Source: Halobacteriales archaeon YIM A00010 (GTDB taxonomy: Archaea; Halobacteriota; Halobacteria; Halobacteriales; Haloarculaceae). Taken from it: a stretch of 64,000 bases of DNA. The stretch lies in contig JAKCFJ010000006.1 in the NCBI GenBank assembly GCA_025041175.1, positions 1 to 64,000 of the forward strand, written 5' to 3'. Position numbers and translations under genes: made by a program. Shown here one piece after another: positions 44,660 to 54,211 of this stretch (the first letter of the stretch is position 1; every line of letters begins with the position of its first letter). The notes under the pieces are model-generated. The model did no database searches. It was given only the letters and a program-made list of their open reading frames with translations, and was not told the DNA's origin.

Positions 44660-45977
44660 CGCTCCCAGTGGACTCGGTTTCTTCGCTTTGGGTGGTTTGG
44701 CCAACATCTGATGCAATGTCGATGTCTCCGATCAGTTCCTCCCAGGAGACATGGGGGTTCTGCTCAAGGATGGAAAGGAAACCGAGGAATTCCTTGATTG
44801 TGTTTCGAGGAGTTTGGAAATACGAGGCACCTACCTGTTCATTACAATGTCGCATGAAAGCTTCCAGTGCCTCGTCTGGGACGACATAGTTCTCAGGGTT
44901 TCCACCAGCGTGAACGTGTCGAAGCTTCTGGAGAAGGACAAACATATCCTCCTGTGTTAGACTGGAGAGACGGATAACTGGACCACTCATATCTACAAGT
45001 TCATCTGAGGCGAAGGTGCTCTCAGACAGTCTGGACTTCAACGCTTCGTAGCTGTACAGCCCTCGTTTTGAATCAGTGAGGAACTTTGGCGTTCCTGCAA
45101 AGAGAAACCCCAAACCGACTGTTTGGCCTTGCAACCCATCATTCACGATGGACAGGAGCTTTTCATAGTTGCTTTGACGGGCACCACCATGAGAGAGTTT
45201 ATAGAGATTCACCATCTCGTCGAGATTAACCAAGAGTCCTTCATAGCCCGCCAAGGTGACGAACCGAGCCATGAGTTTCGTCATTTCGTACCAGTTCGAA
45301 TCGTCAATGATGGGGACGCGTGTATCGAGTTCCTTTCGTGCTTCTGTTTTCGTGCCGTATTCCCCACGTAACCATCGCAGAGCTGCGTGTTGAAGTTCGT
45401 CATCGTTGTTTTGATACCCGTCCCAATACAATGCGATGACATCTGTGAACGCATAGCCTGCTACGAGTTCGGATAGTTCGTGAAGTTGGTCTCGGATAAT
45501 CTCTTCTGTGGGGGTGTCTTGGGTGGTGGCCTCACGGTTAGCCTCCGCAATGAATCGCTCAACGATACTACGGAGAGCTCCTCCATCGGGCGTTGCACGC
45601 GTAGACAGATTTCGGGCCAGTTGTTGGTAGAGGGCGCGACCATGCCCCGAGGTTGAGCGCAGTCGACGATCGGGCGTCAGGTCCGCGTGGGCAGTGACAA
45701 GTCGCTTTTCTAGAGCAATAGTTCGCATAAGGTTGAGAAAGAATGTTTTTCCGGATCCATATTCTCCGATGATGAAGCGAACCGCAGATCCTCCATCAGC
45801 AATTCGGTCTATGTCGTCTGTTATGGCCTTTGTCTCGTGGGCACGGCCTACTTGGATATGTTGGAGCCCACGACGAGGTACGAGACCAGCTTGGAGCGAT
45901 TGTAGGATTGGATCACGGTCTCGGGTGCGAATCGTTGTTGATTCAATGGTGGGTGCTGAGTTGTTGTTTTCACTCAT
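44625..45977 (-). CDS. BrxC/BrxD-type P-loop ATPase (DUF2791), Shango SngB-like
   Basis: A 450-residue AAA+-like ATPase of the family named after the BREX ATP-binding proteins. It starts with the family's RRGLQHIQVGRAHETKAITD segment. Walker A is FIIGEYGSGKTFFLNL, Walker B is GLLVNLDEMVNLYKL, and GLGFLFAGTPKFLTDSKRG supplies the sensor region. The acidic Ser/Glu-rich tail is dispensable-looking. Its start overlaps the stop of the TerB-domain gene by four bases (ATGA, 45974-45977), and its end overlaps the helicase gene, so the three are made together. The loading or gating role for the helicase is inferred from family and operon. Confidence 0.85.
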   Translation of the reverse strand: MSENNNSAPTIESTTIRTRDRDPILQSLQAGLVPRRGLQHIQVGRAHETKAITDDIDRIADGGSAVRFIIGEYGSGKTFFLNLMRTIALEKRLVTAHADLTPDRRLRSTSGHGRALYQQLARNLSTRATPDGGALRSIVERFIAEANREATTQDTPTEEIIRDQLHELSELVAGYAFTDVIALYWDGYQNNDDELQHAALRWLRGEYGTKTEARKELDTRVPIIDDSNWYEMTKLMARFVTLAGYEGLLVNLDEMVNLYKLSHGGARQSNYEKLLSIVNDGLQGQTVGLGFLFAGTPKFLTDSKRGLYSYEALKSRLSESTFASDELVDMSGPVIRLSSLTQEDMFVLLQKLRHVHAGGNPENYVVPDEALEAFMRHCNEQVGASYFQTPRNTIKEFLGFLSILEQNPHVSWEELIGDIDIASDVGQTTQSEETESTGSDEEDDLANFEL

Positions 45978-48430
45978 TCTAGGATCTTACTGGATGCTTC
46001 TTGATTGACTATCATTTCATCTGTTCCTTCAATGAGTGGGATTTCGACCTGTTCGAATGCATAATCGTTAATCACTTCGATTGCGGCATCGGGGAACAAT
46101 CCTCTTTCTTGAGCCAATGCTTCAACGTCTTCTCGGTCCCAGTGGGGCTTCTGTGAGAGTTCGGTGAGAAATTGCCGATGGTCTTCATCCAAGCCCTCTG
46201 TTTTGGTTTGATCTGAACCAGGTGTTGGTTCCGGTACTTGCGATTTCGGTTGTTCATCATCTTCCTCTTCGAAGATATCTTCGAGAAATTCACTGACCTC
46301 TTGACTCTCCTCAAGTGTCCTATTCACCTGTTCCTGATCTAATTCTATGTCTGAGACTGGGATTTCCTCTGTTGTACTGCGGTCCGGAATCTCATATTCG
46401 TCGGTGGAGGGCTCCGATGTTCGGACTGTCACAGGTTCATCATCAGATGTTGTTTGGAGCTGATGCAGATGTTTGTGAACCATATTTTCGTCTAATCCTA
46501 GCATCGGATAGATCTTTGATAATTCCTGTATTTCCTTCGCATCAATATTCTCGTCAGAGCATGCTAAAGCAGTCAGAAAGTTGGCAATCTGGGGTTTTTG
46601 GTCGTCCGGGAGATCTTCAGCCCGTTGGCGAACACCGTGCAGGGTGGGTGAATCGAGGAGGAGCCATCGACGGTGTGCTTCAAGTCGTGCTTGACCGGCC
46701 TCGTTAAGTTCAAGAAAAGATCCAAGATTCTCTGCGAGATACTCGGTTTGCTCAGGTGCCACTTCATCGTTAGCCAAGACGATTTTGACGGCGAGTTTTT
46801 GGATTAATCTGATACCCTCAGAAACATCAGAGTCATCAGCACTTGCTTTAGAGGAAAGATGATACAAGACTGCAGGATCTCCCCAACCACGTGAGGGAGC
46901 ACCAAATCGAACGTCGGGTTCAATACCAAATCCAAGCTTTTCAAGTAATTTAGCGAGCCGACGGAGGTCACGTTTTCGAACCTTCTGACCCGCTTCTATA
47001 GACCAATGCTCAAAAAGGGAATCAAGCTTTGTTTCGGCCACATCCGACGTGCCCAGTTCGTTTTGGACTGTCTGGAGAAGTTCGGCCAACCGATCGGTTT
47101 GTTGACGTTCAAGAACTGGCTTTGGGAGGAGAGACAGTGCCTCAAGTGACTCCCGATCGTGGGATTTCCCAACAAATCTGGAATAAGAGTCTAATTCTTC
47201 ACAACACTCATTCGCTACCTCTTGCAGCTTTCGCTGAGGGGCTGAGAGTGCTGAAATATCTGGCAGATCACCGATTTCGATCTCTTCTTGTTGAGGTAAT
47301 GACCGGCTAGCAGGTCTATAGCTAACCGTGAGAGAGGTCTTGTTGGGTTCCCTGGACAATCCACCGTCGAAGCGTTCTTCATATCGGGTCAAAAAGAGCT
47401 CCTTGAATTCATCCTCGCAGCGTTTTGCTGGTGTCCGCAAGTGAGTGTCTGGAGCTTGTAGAAACCATTTATACGCTAACTCGGAATCAATTGGGGCTCC
47501 ACTGGCTATCTGACGACCGATTTTTACTCGTAATCCCAGAGGAATCTTGCCTCGTTGGCTAATTTGGGAAGTCGTAGTAAGAGAGTCAAGATCATATTGA
47601 GCACGCACTGCGTCTAGAAACCGAGTTGCATAGCCTGGGAAGGAACTTTCCTCAGCATATACCTTAAGTAGTTCTTCAACTTCATTGAGAAGGTGCGGGA
47701 TTTCGGAGCGGGCCTTACTCGAATATTGAGCATCAAAGAGTACCCGTCGTTCTATACCATAGAAGAAGAGAAACACATAACCGATGTCAACGGTGGGATC
47801 CCGTCGACCGCTTGCCAGCCACTCGAGATACGTGGCTCGACATCCTGCATCGATATTAGAATATGACGGCCAATACGACATCCGGATGCCACTAGGATCT
47901 GAGCGAGTGGGGTCAGTCTTAAGGGATGGATTGATCAAACAGGCATCAGCCCCACCATATTTTTCAATGGCTTTCACATCCGTTCCAACATAGATCATCC
48001 CATCAGAGATGTTGTATCCGTTAATCGTGACCTCTTTTCCAGGAGGAACCCAAGCATTCGTTGATTGTTCGTGTAGCTCCTCGTTGCTGAGTTGAGAATC
48101 TCCATTAATCCCTTCGATGCTGACGGAAAGCTCCATTGTTGGTTGATTCGCTTTACCTCTTTGTTGATGTTCTGATGACCTTGAAGTGTCCTTTACATCG
48201 AGATCATTAGTGGACACCGGCTCTTGGGTGTATTTCTCGAAGAAGTCATCCTCGTCCATCAGGAGGTATCTCATTCCTTCGATGACACCAAGAATCCCCG
48301 GGATCAACGTCCAACAGAACAGGAGGTAGATGATGCCTAGGCCATACGAACGGAGATAGAAGCGGTGAGCTCCAAATGATCCCAGGAAGATTGCGAGTAG
48401 GGCCGCGACAGTTTTCGATTTCGATGTCAA
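45974..48430 (-). CDS. TM2-TerB fusion protein, Shango SngA-like, 818 aa
   Basis: The first gene of the operon. Residues 1-65 form a TM2 domain with two hydrophobic helices (VAALLAIFLGSFGAHRFYL and GIIYLLFCWTLIPGILGVIE), so the protein is probably membrane-anchored. After an acidic linker a TerB_N domain runs from about 135 to 340 (VTINGYNISDGMIYVGTDV, SYWPSYSNIDAGCRATYLEW, YVFLFFYGIERRVLFD). A TerB core lies near 600-650 (IANFLTALACSDENIDAKEI) and a TerB_C-like end from about 740 (FLTELSQKPHWDREDVEALA, FPDAAIEVINDYAFEQVEIP). TerB domains are metal-binding helical modules linked to stress and phage responses. It is the likely sensor or scaffold of the system; the membrane anchor is the unusual part. 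Confidence 0.85.
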   Translation of the reverse strand: MTSKSKTVAALLAIFLGSFGAHRFYLRSYGLGIIYLLFCWTLIPGILGVIEGMRYLLMDEDDFFEKYTQEPVSTNDLDVKDTSRSSEHQQRGKANQPTMELSVSIEGINGDSQLSNEELHEQSTNAWVPPGKEVTINGYNISDGMIYVGTDVKAIEKYGGADACLINPSLKTDPTRSDPSGIRMSYWPSYSNIDAGCRATYLEWLASGRRDPTVDIGYVFLFFYGIERRVLFDAQYSSKARSEIPHLLNEVEELLKVYAEESSFPGYATRFLDAVRAQYDLDSLTTTSQISQRGKIPLGLRVKIGRQIASGAPIDSELAYKWFLQAPDTHLRTPAKRCEDEFKELFLTRYEERFDGGLSREPNKTSLTVSYRPASRSLPQQEEIEIGDLPDISALSAPQRKLQEVANECCEELDSYSRFVGKSHDRESLEALSLLPKPVLERQQTDRLAELLQTVQNELGTSDVAETKLDSLFEHWSIEAGQKVRKRDLRRLAKLLEKLGFGIEPDVRFGAPSRGWGDPAVLYHLSSKASADDSDVSEGIRLIQKLAVKIVLANDEVAPEQTEYLAENLGSFLELNEAGQARLEAHRRWLLLDSPTLHGVRQRAEDLPDDQKPQIANFLTALACSDENIDAKEIQELSKIYPMLGLDENMVHKHLHQLQTTSDDEPVTVRTSEPSTDEYEIPDRSTTEEIPVSDIELDQEQVNRTLEESQEVSEFLEDIFEEEDDEQPKSQVPEPTPGSDQTKTEGLDEDHRQFLTELSQKPHWDREDVEALAQERGLFPDAAIEVINDYAFEQVEIPLIEGTDEMIVNQEASSKILE

Positions 48431-48954
48431 CTTTTACACCTCTCGAAATGAATCGATTGATAAACGAAGAACCATGCTAATATCATGTATTCTTTGACAA
48501 TCTGCCCCCTTATAATCATTGTGTTATTCAAAGAAGGAAGAATCTCAATTCCTCCCTTTATATATTCTCTATCATGGAGGATTCTATATAGTTGAGCATG
48601 ATAAAAAGAATGTGGTTATTTGTTTTAATTATATCTATAATCTATCATATACTGAGCCAGTTCAAGCTCAACATCTCAAACGTATTGAATTCAGATTCAA
48701 TAGCTACTCGATCTAATTCCTTAACAAGTTGGATCCGTCCATCTCTTGTTCGATATGGAAATTAGAACGACTGGTTTAGACGATGGTAGCTCTCCCAAGA
48801 TGTTAACAGTTCTTATGTTATAATGATGTCTGATATTAATGATTTGAGACTGGTATTAAGCGTTCAGAGAAAAGCGCCTGAAAGATCAACGAAGAATTAT
48901 CCCTTCAAGGGATAATTCGATGTGCCAAGCAATCGTGAGTGACACCGACCTCTT
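48431..48954. other. intergenic, promoter region of the TerB operon
   Basis: AT-rich sequence of about 520 bases, including TATA-like stretches near 48500-48650, upstream of the minus-strand TerB operon and downstream of the HerA-like gene. A 65-codon frame at 48519 lacks protein-like character. No RNA gene is seen. Confidence 0.4.
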
Positions 48955-50494
48955 TCAGTCCAGACTCTGGACGCCGGTCGACTCTCCTCCACCGAAGTCA
49001 GCTGCTTCGGAGTGCGTCGGCTCTCGTTGCTGTTGCTCATACGCATCACGCCACTTCTCAATCACCGGTAGACTTCCGGCACCATGTTGTGTGCGCCGAC
49101 CACGCACTTGTATCAGTGCTGGTGTATTCATCGCGTCGCCAGAAACAACCGCTTGGCCAGGTGTCAGTCCAGGTAACTCGCGGAGAACGTCTTCGCCCGC
49201 CGCCTCAATAGATTTCTTGATCGCGTCTTGGTCGTTCGGATTCTGAATCTGCATCGAAACCTGCGTCCCGCACTGGGACAACACGTCCTGATCGATCTTC
49301 GATGGCCGTTGGCTGATAATGCCCAGTCCGAAGCCGAACTTGCGTCCTTCGGACGTGATCGTTCGCATGATTCCGAGCGACGGTGCCTCACCAGATGCCG
49401 GTGCGAACCGGTGTCCCTCCTCAAACAGTGCAAAAATCGGATGTTCGATCTCGGAGTCCCGGCCTCGGACAGCATCAAGCCGTTCTCGATACATCCGCCG
49501 GAGTAGTACCGTCGTGATGAGTTGTTGATTTCGGCGATCTAACGTGTCCATCTGTAGCACTGTACATTGGCCAGGATCTACGATGTCATTTAGCGGGATA
49601 TTGTCTTCGGGGTGGAGCAGATCGTTCCGTTCAATCGACCGGCGGAGCCGCCATTCTAGTGCACCGACACTCGCATCGTCCTCTCCGTATATCCCTTTTA
49701 TCTCATTGATGAGTTCATCGATACCCCACATCCGACTCTCCTGTCGCTGCATCGAACTCCATGCCGTCGACAAGCACTCTTGCATCCGATTGCTCGGATT
49801 GTCCAAGACCGCCATGACGTCGCCAATCTCCAGTTCCGAGATGCGAACGCGAAGCCGTTCAGGATTGTAGTACACAACGTCCGGCTCATATCCGTCCTCG
49901 CCTTTGAACGTCTCATGGCCCTGCATCTGTGCTAGGGTATCGTACTCGCCGTGCGGGACGAATACGAGTAGCGACGCGCGAGCACCGGGGCACATCATCT
50001 CTTCGATCAACACAGACGCAGTATATGATTTCCCGCTCCCAGTAGACGCAAGGATCGCCAAGTGCGTCGACGCGAACTCCTCAATTGGGATGTGTATGTT
50101 CGTCGCCTCTGGCGACCGATTCAATAGCCACCCAATGTGAGCAATTCCATCCAGATCCGTCACATCAACACTGTCGGTTTCACAGCCGAGGTTCGGAAGA
50201 ACTGTTTCGAGTTGTCTGTCAGGCGCGATCGATAGAGGTGTCCCTGGTTCAGGGAGTTGTCGCGGATTAGCAAACGTTGTCATATCGGTATTACCCGATG
50301 ACTGTCGCTGTCAATCGATACAGTTCGGTGTCATCGGTCGGGACTCCGAGTGTTGTCGCGACCGTCTCCGGCGCCACCTGAGGATCAGCGAGGAATCCTT
50401 CAGGCAACCCCCTGATTAGTTCCCGATTTGTGACGCGAGCAAACACCGACCGGTTCTCGCCATCGACTGTAACGCTGTAGGTGACTGTCTTCCA
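48955..50494 (-). pseudogene. HerA-like ATPase, N-terminally truncated and frameshifted
   Basis: A paralogue of the HerA translocase at 59-60.8 kb. The ATPase part (48955-50283, 442 codons) is open: Walker A in LAILASTGSGKSYTASVLIE, Walker B in HPIFALFEEGHRFAP, and GIISQRPSKIDQDVLSQCGT. One Walker-adjacent difference is LLVFVPHGEYD, where the full copy has VFDPHGEYD. The HAS-barrel part lies just upstream in another frame (50291-50494: VTVDGENRSVFARVTNRELI, TLGVPTDDTELYRLTATVIG) and is cut off by stops at both ends, with roughly the first 60 residues missing. It may yield a truncated ATPase from the ATG at 50283 but is probably a relic. Confidence 0.75.
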
Positions 50495-50572
50495 TTATCC
50501 ATCTGTGATAATGTAAAATAAATAAACCCTCCCTGGGTAAAGACAATATACCCACATTACATCAAATACGAT

Positions 50573-51922
50573 ATGAGCGACAGCGGGGATTTGGAGGACA
50601 TGAACGAGGAAGCAGTAAAGGAATTCTTGGTGGAACAATATGAGGAAGATCCACTGGTACGCGAGATGATCGACGAGATATGGAATCGTCAGTGGATCAT
50701 GGAAAACATCCTGGACCAAGACCTGAAATTCCAGCGTCAGTTAGTAGAAACTATCTTTTTAACGAGTTTCGTCGGTGAAGACGAATTAGAGCACTATCTT
50801 GACCAAGAGCAGTGTGCCGAGATATTTGAACAGGTCAAATCCGATTTTGAGAACGAGGAGGTCTCTGTGGATCTTATTCAGGAATATCTTCAGAATGCAG
50901 AAGCGGCTATTGAGAAAACTGAAGCTCTTATTGAGGAAATAGAATCGGAACTATACGGGTCTAGACACGAGGACATCCAAGATCTCCGAGAGTCGAATCG
51001 GGATGATGCGGACGCAATCCTTTCACGAATCAAAGAGCCAGTCCACGCAGATCCCGAAAACCAGGAGCTCCTGGACAAACTCACGGGTCTGCAGGTAACG
51101 AAGAACAAACTCTGGAATTTCCCATACTACTCTGAGGATACTGAATCTGAACTCCCTACCATCAGTGGCGACGAGTATCGTATCCACAAGCACTACGCTG
51201 TCCAAATCTACAAGCCGGAGCTCTATACACAACTCTACCATTACGAAAAAGAGTTTGAGGAATTCCCTTTGAAGTGGCTCTCCCATCTCCCGGTCCATCT
51301 CATGAGGAGGCTGTATCGAGCGTATCAGGAGGGAGATGTTAAGGAAGAATTCGTCAAGTGGGAGGTCAACGGGGAAGGATACCTCGACGGGGTATTGGAA
51401 GAGGCTAAGAAGATTCCACCTCTACGTGAGCGCGGGGAAATCATTGAGGAGGTCCTCGAGAACTATAGGGACGAACGATACGCTTCGACAGTCAATCTCC
51501 TTTACCCGCAGATTGAGTACCTGATGTGGATCTATGCCGCATACTTGGATTCCGACAGGGATGCAGAGATTATCCTTAACGCCGACTACGACCACTTCTG
51601 GGAGTTCAATACGCGGGACTACGAAGACCTCTCTCTACGCAACCTAAATGGCGAAGAGATGGAGAACCCTCATATCCGTGATCTCGTGGAAGAAACCGCA
51701 CTCAGCGAGGAACTTACACCCGGCATTGTTGAATTCTTTGTCGACGAGTTATTCGAGGACCGGAACCCAGTCCTCCATGGGAACACCATCGATTACTATT
51801 CCGAACTGGAAGCCGCAAAGAAGATTTTGTTCTTCAGAAACATTATAGAGCAATTAGTCAAGGCTATCACATCAAACGTCGCTGATCAGGCAGAGGAGCT
51901 AATGGAAAAGGAGATGGAGTAA
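50573..51922 (+). CDS. acidic helical protein with a C-terminal HEPN-like motif, 449 aa
   Basis: Unrecognised overall. The N-terminal 190 residues are very acidic and mostly helical, with coiled-coil-like segments (EAAIEKTEALIEEIESELYG). Toward the C-terminus a helix bundle carries DRNPVLHG at 396-403, an RX4H motif (Arg397, His402) like that of HEPN RNases and DUF4145-type proteins. Helices follow it (ELEAAKKILFFRNIIEQLVK), the usual arrangement. HEPN proteins are often RNA-cleaving effectors in defence or toxin-antitoxin systems. It stands alone on the plus strand, divergent from the broken herA and between two nuclease/helicase operons. Function is inferred from the motif only. Confidence 0.6.
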   Translation: MSDSGDLEDMNEEAVKEFLVEQYEEDPLVREMIDEIWNRQWIMENILDQDLKFQRQLVETIFLTSFVGEDELEHYLDQEQCAEIFEQVKSDFENEEVSVDLIQEYLQNAEAAIEKTEALIEEIESELYGSRHEDIQDLRESNRDDADAILSRIKEPVHADPENQELLDKLTGLQVTKNKLWNFPYYSEDTESELPTISGDEYRIHKHYAVQIYKPELYTQLYHYEKEFEEFPLKWLSHLPVHLMRRLYRAYQEGDVKEEFVKWEVNGEGYLDGVLEEAKKIPPLRERGEIIEEVLENYRDERYASTVNLLYPQIEYLMWIYAAYLDSDRDAEIILNADYDHFWEFNTRDYEDLSLRNLNGEEMENPHIRDLVEETALSEELTPGIVEFFVDELFEDRNPVLHGNTIDYYSELEAAKKILFFRNIIEQLVKAITSNVADQAEELMEKEME

Positions 51923-52447
51923 TTCCCCCCCCCCCTGTTATATTTTCGCTATCAAAATCTTCTGTGAAATTTGTCCGTTGGGGTAAATCCATAGATACTC
52001 ATATATGACGAATTATAAGTGGTGGACTTCAAAAAATTGATTTTCTGGGTGGTAATCCTATTCGGTAATTACCACGGCTTCGGCTTCCTAGTTGTCTAGT
52101 AAATCACGAAGACAGCCCCGCCGAGGCAGTTTACGGTCGTGGAGCTATCAGACGGGAGAATTCAGAAAGATGCTCTGCCAGCATTCTATTTTGAGTTTCA
52201 TGATGGTACCGAAGGAGTTTATGTGATGGTATCCATTAACACATAAATACGCACGAATGATTAATAGATTCACTACTAGATGTTTTCCTACTCAGACACC
52301 GAATCCTGAAAATCAAGCGCATCGGTTGTGGAGTTCCTGTGGTTGCTCAGGTGTGTGGCGCTATCGGAGGTCATCACTCGAGAGCGTTTCGAAGACCAAT
52401 TCGATCTCTGAGCGATCCATCGCTCAACAGCATTATTGTTCTAATAC
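51923..52447. other. intergenic before the mre11 operon
   Basis: About 520 bases. A run of ten C starts just after the preceding stop (51926-51935). The middle is AT-rich, with possible TATA-like elements. A 64-codon frame at 52257-52451 overlaps the mre11 start and is not convincing. The promoter of the resection operon should be here. Confidence 0.4.
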
Positions 52448-54211
52448 ATGACTAGTTGTCGTCTCCTTCAAACGGCAGATATCCACCTCGGCCACCGACA
52501 GTACAATCTCGCACAACGGGAGCGCGACATGGTTTCGAGTTTCAACCACACCCTCAATCAAGTACAAACGCACGACGCTGACGCTGTCGTCATTCCAGGT
52601 GATCTCTTCCACTCGCGAGACCTTCGCCCGAAGGTCCTGCAGGCGGCTGAGGCAGCTCTCGGACAAGTCCCCGACGACGTTCGCGTCCTTGTCTCCCCGG
52701 GAAACCACGACGAGAACCTCACCCGGCGCCCGGTGACATGGCTGGAATACCTCCATCGACGGGATAAAATCACGCTTCTCCAAGCCGACCTCTCCAGTCA
52801 GGGTCACAGCGACGTTGACCCCACCGAGATGTTCCCCAGTCCGGAAGCAGCCACTGAAGGCAGGGGAACCGGAAGCGAGAGAGACGTGCCGGGGTACGTT
52901 GATCTCGAGGCTCCAGATCTCGATGGACCGCTCCGCGTATTCGGCCTGCAGTACCGCGGCGGGTATATCGATACCGCGCTCGATGATGTTGCCGCGGCCA
53001 TCCGAGCCGTCGCCGAACAGGCGGGAGCCCCGGCCCAAACAGTCCTGTTGGCGCACTTCGGTGTGGAAGAAGAGGCCCCCGACCTCGGTGCGACCGTCCG
53101 GTACGCCGATCTCACTGCCATCGAGCCGCTTGTCGACTACCTGGCTCTCGGTCACATCCACAAGCCGTACCGCGGGCCCGACGAAGACACCTGGCTGTTC
53201 AATCCGGGCGCACTCGAAGCCCACACCACCCAGGAGGCTACCTGGGATCTAGGCTACTTCACTGTGGATCTAACCTCGGATGGTGTCGAGGCGACCCACC
53301 ATCGGAGCAAGCGCCGACCGTTCTACCGAGTCACGTTCGAGGTCGACGCCTACGACACGTGGGGCGATCTTAAAACAGGATTCGACGAGCGAGTTGCTGA
53401 CGAGCGGGAGCAGGTGGAGACTCACTGCCGTCGCGACGAATACACTGCCGAAGACAAGCCGCGCGCACCGGTGATTGATCTCCGATTGACGGGCCACCTC
53501 AGCTTCGATCGGCGAGATCTCAATGTTGACGCGCTGGAACGGACGATCATCGACGAGTACGACGCGTGCTACTGTCAGACGCAAGTAGGCGTCACGACAG
53601 CGGAGATCCTCGATCTCTTGGACGATATGGAGAACGATGCTGTCTTCACGGAATCCGGCGCACTCAGGACTGATCTGTTAGAGGGAGAGGTGTTCGAGCA
53701 GGTCGCCACAAACACGGCATACAGCAATAACACCGCGGCGATGGCACAGACGTTAGCGCGAGCAAAGACGATGGCCATACAGGAGGACGCCGGTGGGGAC
53801 GCACTGGCTGATTATCTCCAACAGCAGCGTCAAGATACGTTCTCTGAGGGGGTCGGGGCAGCCGATGTGACATACACCGAGGCCGCGGCTAGTGCGGATG
53901 CTGGCGGCGTCGACTCGGAAACCTTTCAGGCCGTTCACGCTGGCGAAGAGGTCGATCCCGTTGAGGCAGCCGAACAAGCCACGCAGAGTGACGGAAATAA
54001 GACACTAGAGAGTGCTGCAACTACCGACGATCGAGGTGCAGCCAATAACGACCTTGGAGCTGGAGAGAGCACCTCAGTGGGAGACGGGACGTCGATTCCG
54101 GATGTCGAGTCAGACAGCGGCTCTACAGCCACTAACGAGAATGAAAATCTGGAATCATGGATAGAAGAGCCAACTGAGGACTCCTCAAGTATGGGCGGTG
54201 ATCGAGAATGA
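52448..54211 (+). CDS. mre11: Mre11-type DNA exonuclease/endonuclease, 587 aa
   Basis: The Mn2+-dependent nuclease subunit of the Mre11-Rad50 complex, acting on DNA double-strand ends. The phosphoesterase motifs are in order: LQTADIHLGHRQYN, VIPGDLFHSRDL, VSPGNHDENLTR, LLAHFGVEEEAPD and LALGHIHKPYRGP. A capping domain follows (about 280-380), and then a long, low-complexity Ala/Ser/Glu/Asp-rich tail from about 430, longer than in chromosomal homologues and possibly a flexible linker binding Rad50. It overlaps rad50 by four bases (ATGA, 54208-54211). It heads a six-gene operon with NurA and HerA. Confidence 0.92.
   Translation: MTSCRLLQTADIHLGHRQYNLAQRERDMVSSFNHTLNQVQTHDADAVVIPGDLFHSRDLRPKVLQAAEAALGQVPDDVRVLVSPGNHDENLTRRPVTWLEYLHRRDKITLLQADLSSQGHSDVDPTEMFPSPEAATEGRGTGSERDVPGYVDLEAPDLDGPLRVFGLQYRGGYIDTALDDVAAAIRAVAEQAGAPAQTVLLAHFGVEEEAPDLGATVRYADLTAIEPLVDYLALGHIHKPYRGPDEDTWLFNPGALEAHTTQEATWDLGYFTVDLTSDGVEATHHRSKRRPFYRVTFEVDAYDTWGDLKTGFDERVADEREQVETHCRRDEYTAEDKPRAPVIDLRLTGHLSFDRRDLNVDALERTIIDEYDACYCQTQVGVTTAEILDLLDDMENDAVFTESGALRTDLLEGEVFEQVATNTAYSNNTAAMAQTLARAKTMAIQEDAGGDALADYLQQQRQDTFSEGVGAADVTYTEAAASADAGGVDSETFQAVHAGEEVDPVEAAEQATQSDGNKTLESAATTDDRGAANNDLGAGESTSVGDGTSIPDVESDSGSTATNENENLESWIEEPTEDSSSMGGDRE

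Noticed and set aside
52433..53224. 263-codon minus-strand frame inside mre11
   Set aside because: Antisense to a clearly conserved nuclease; no independent motif.
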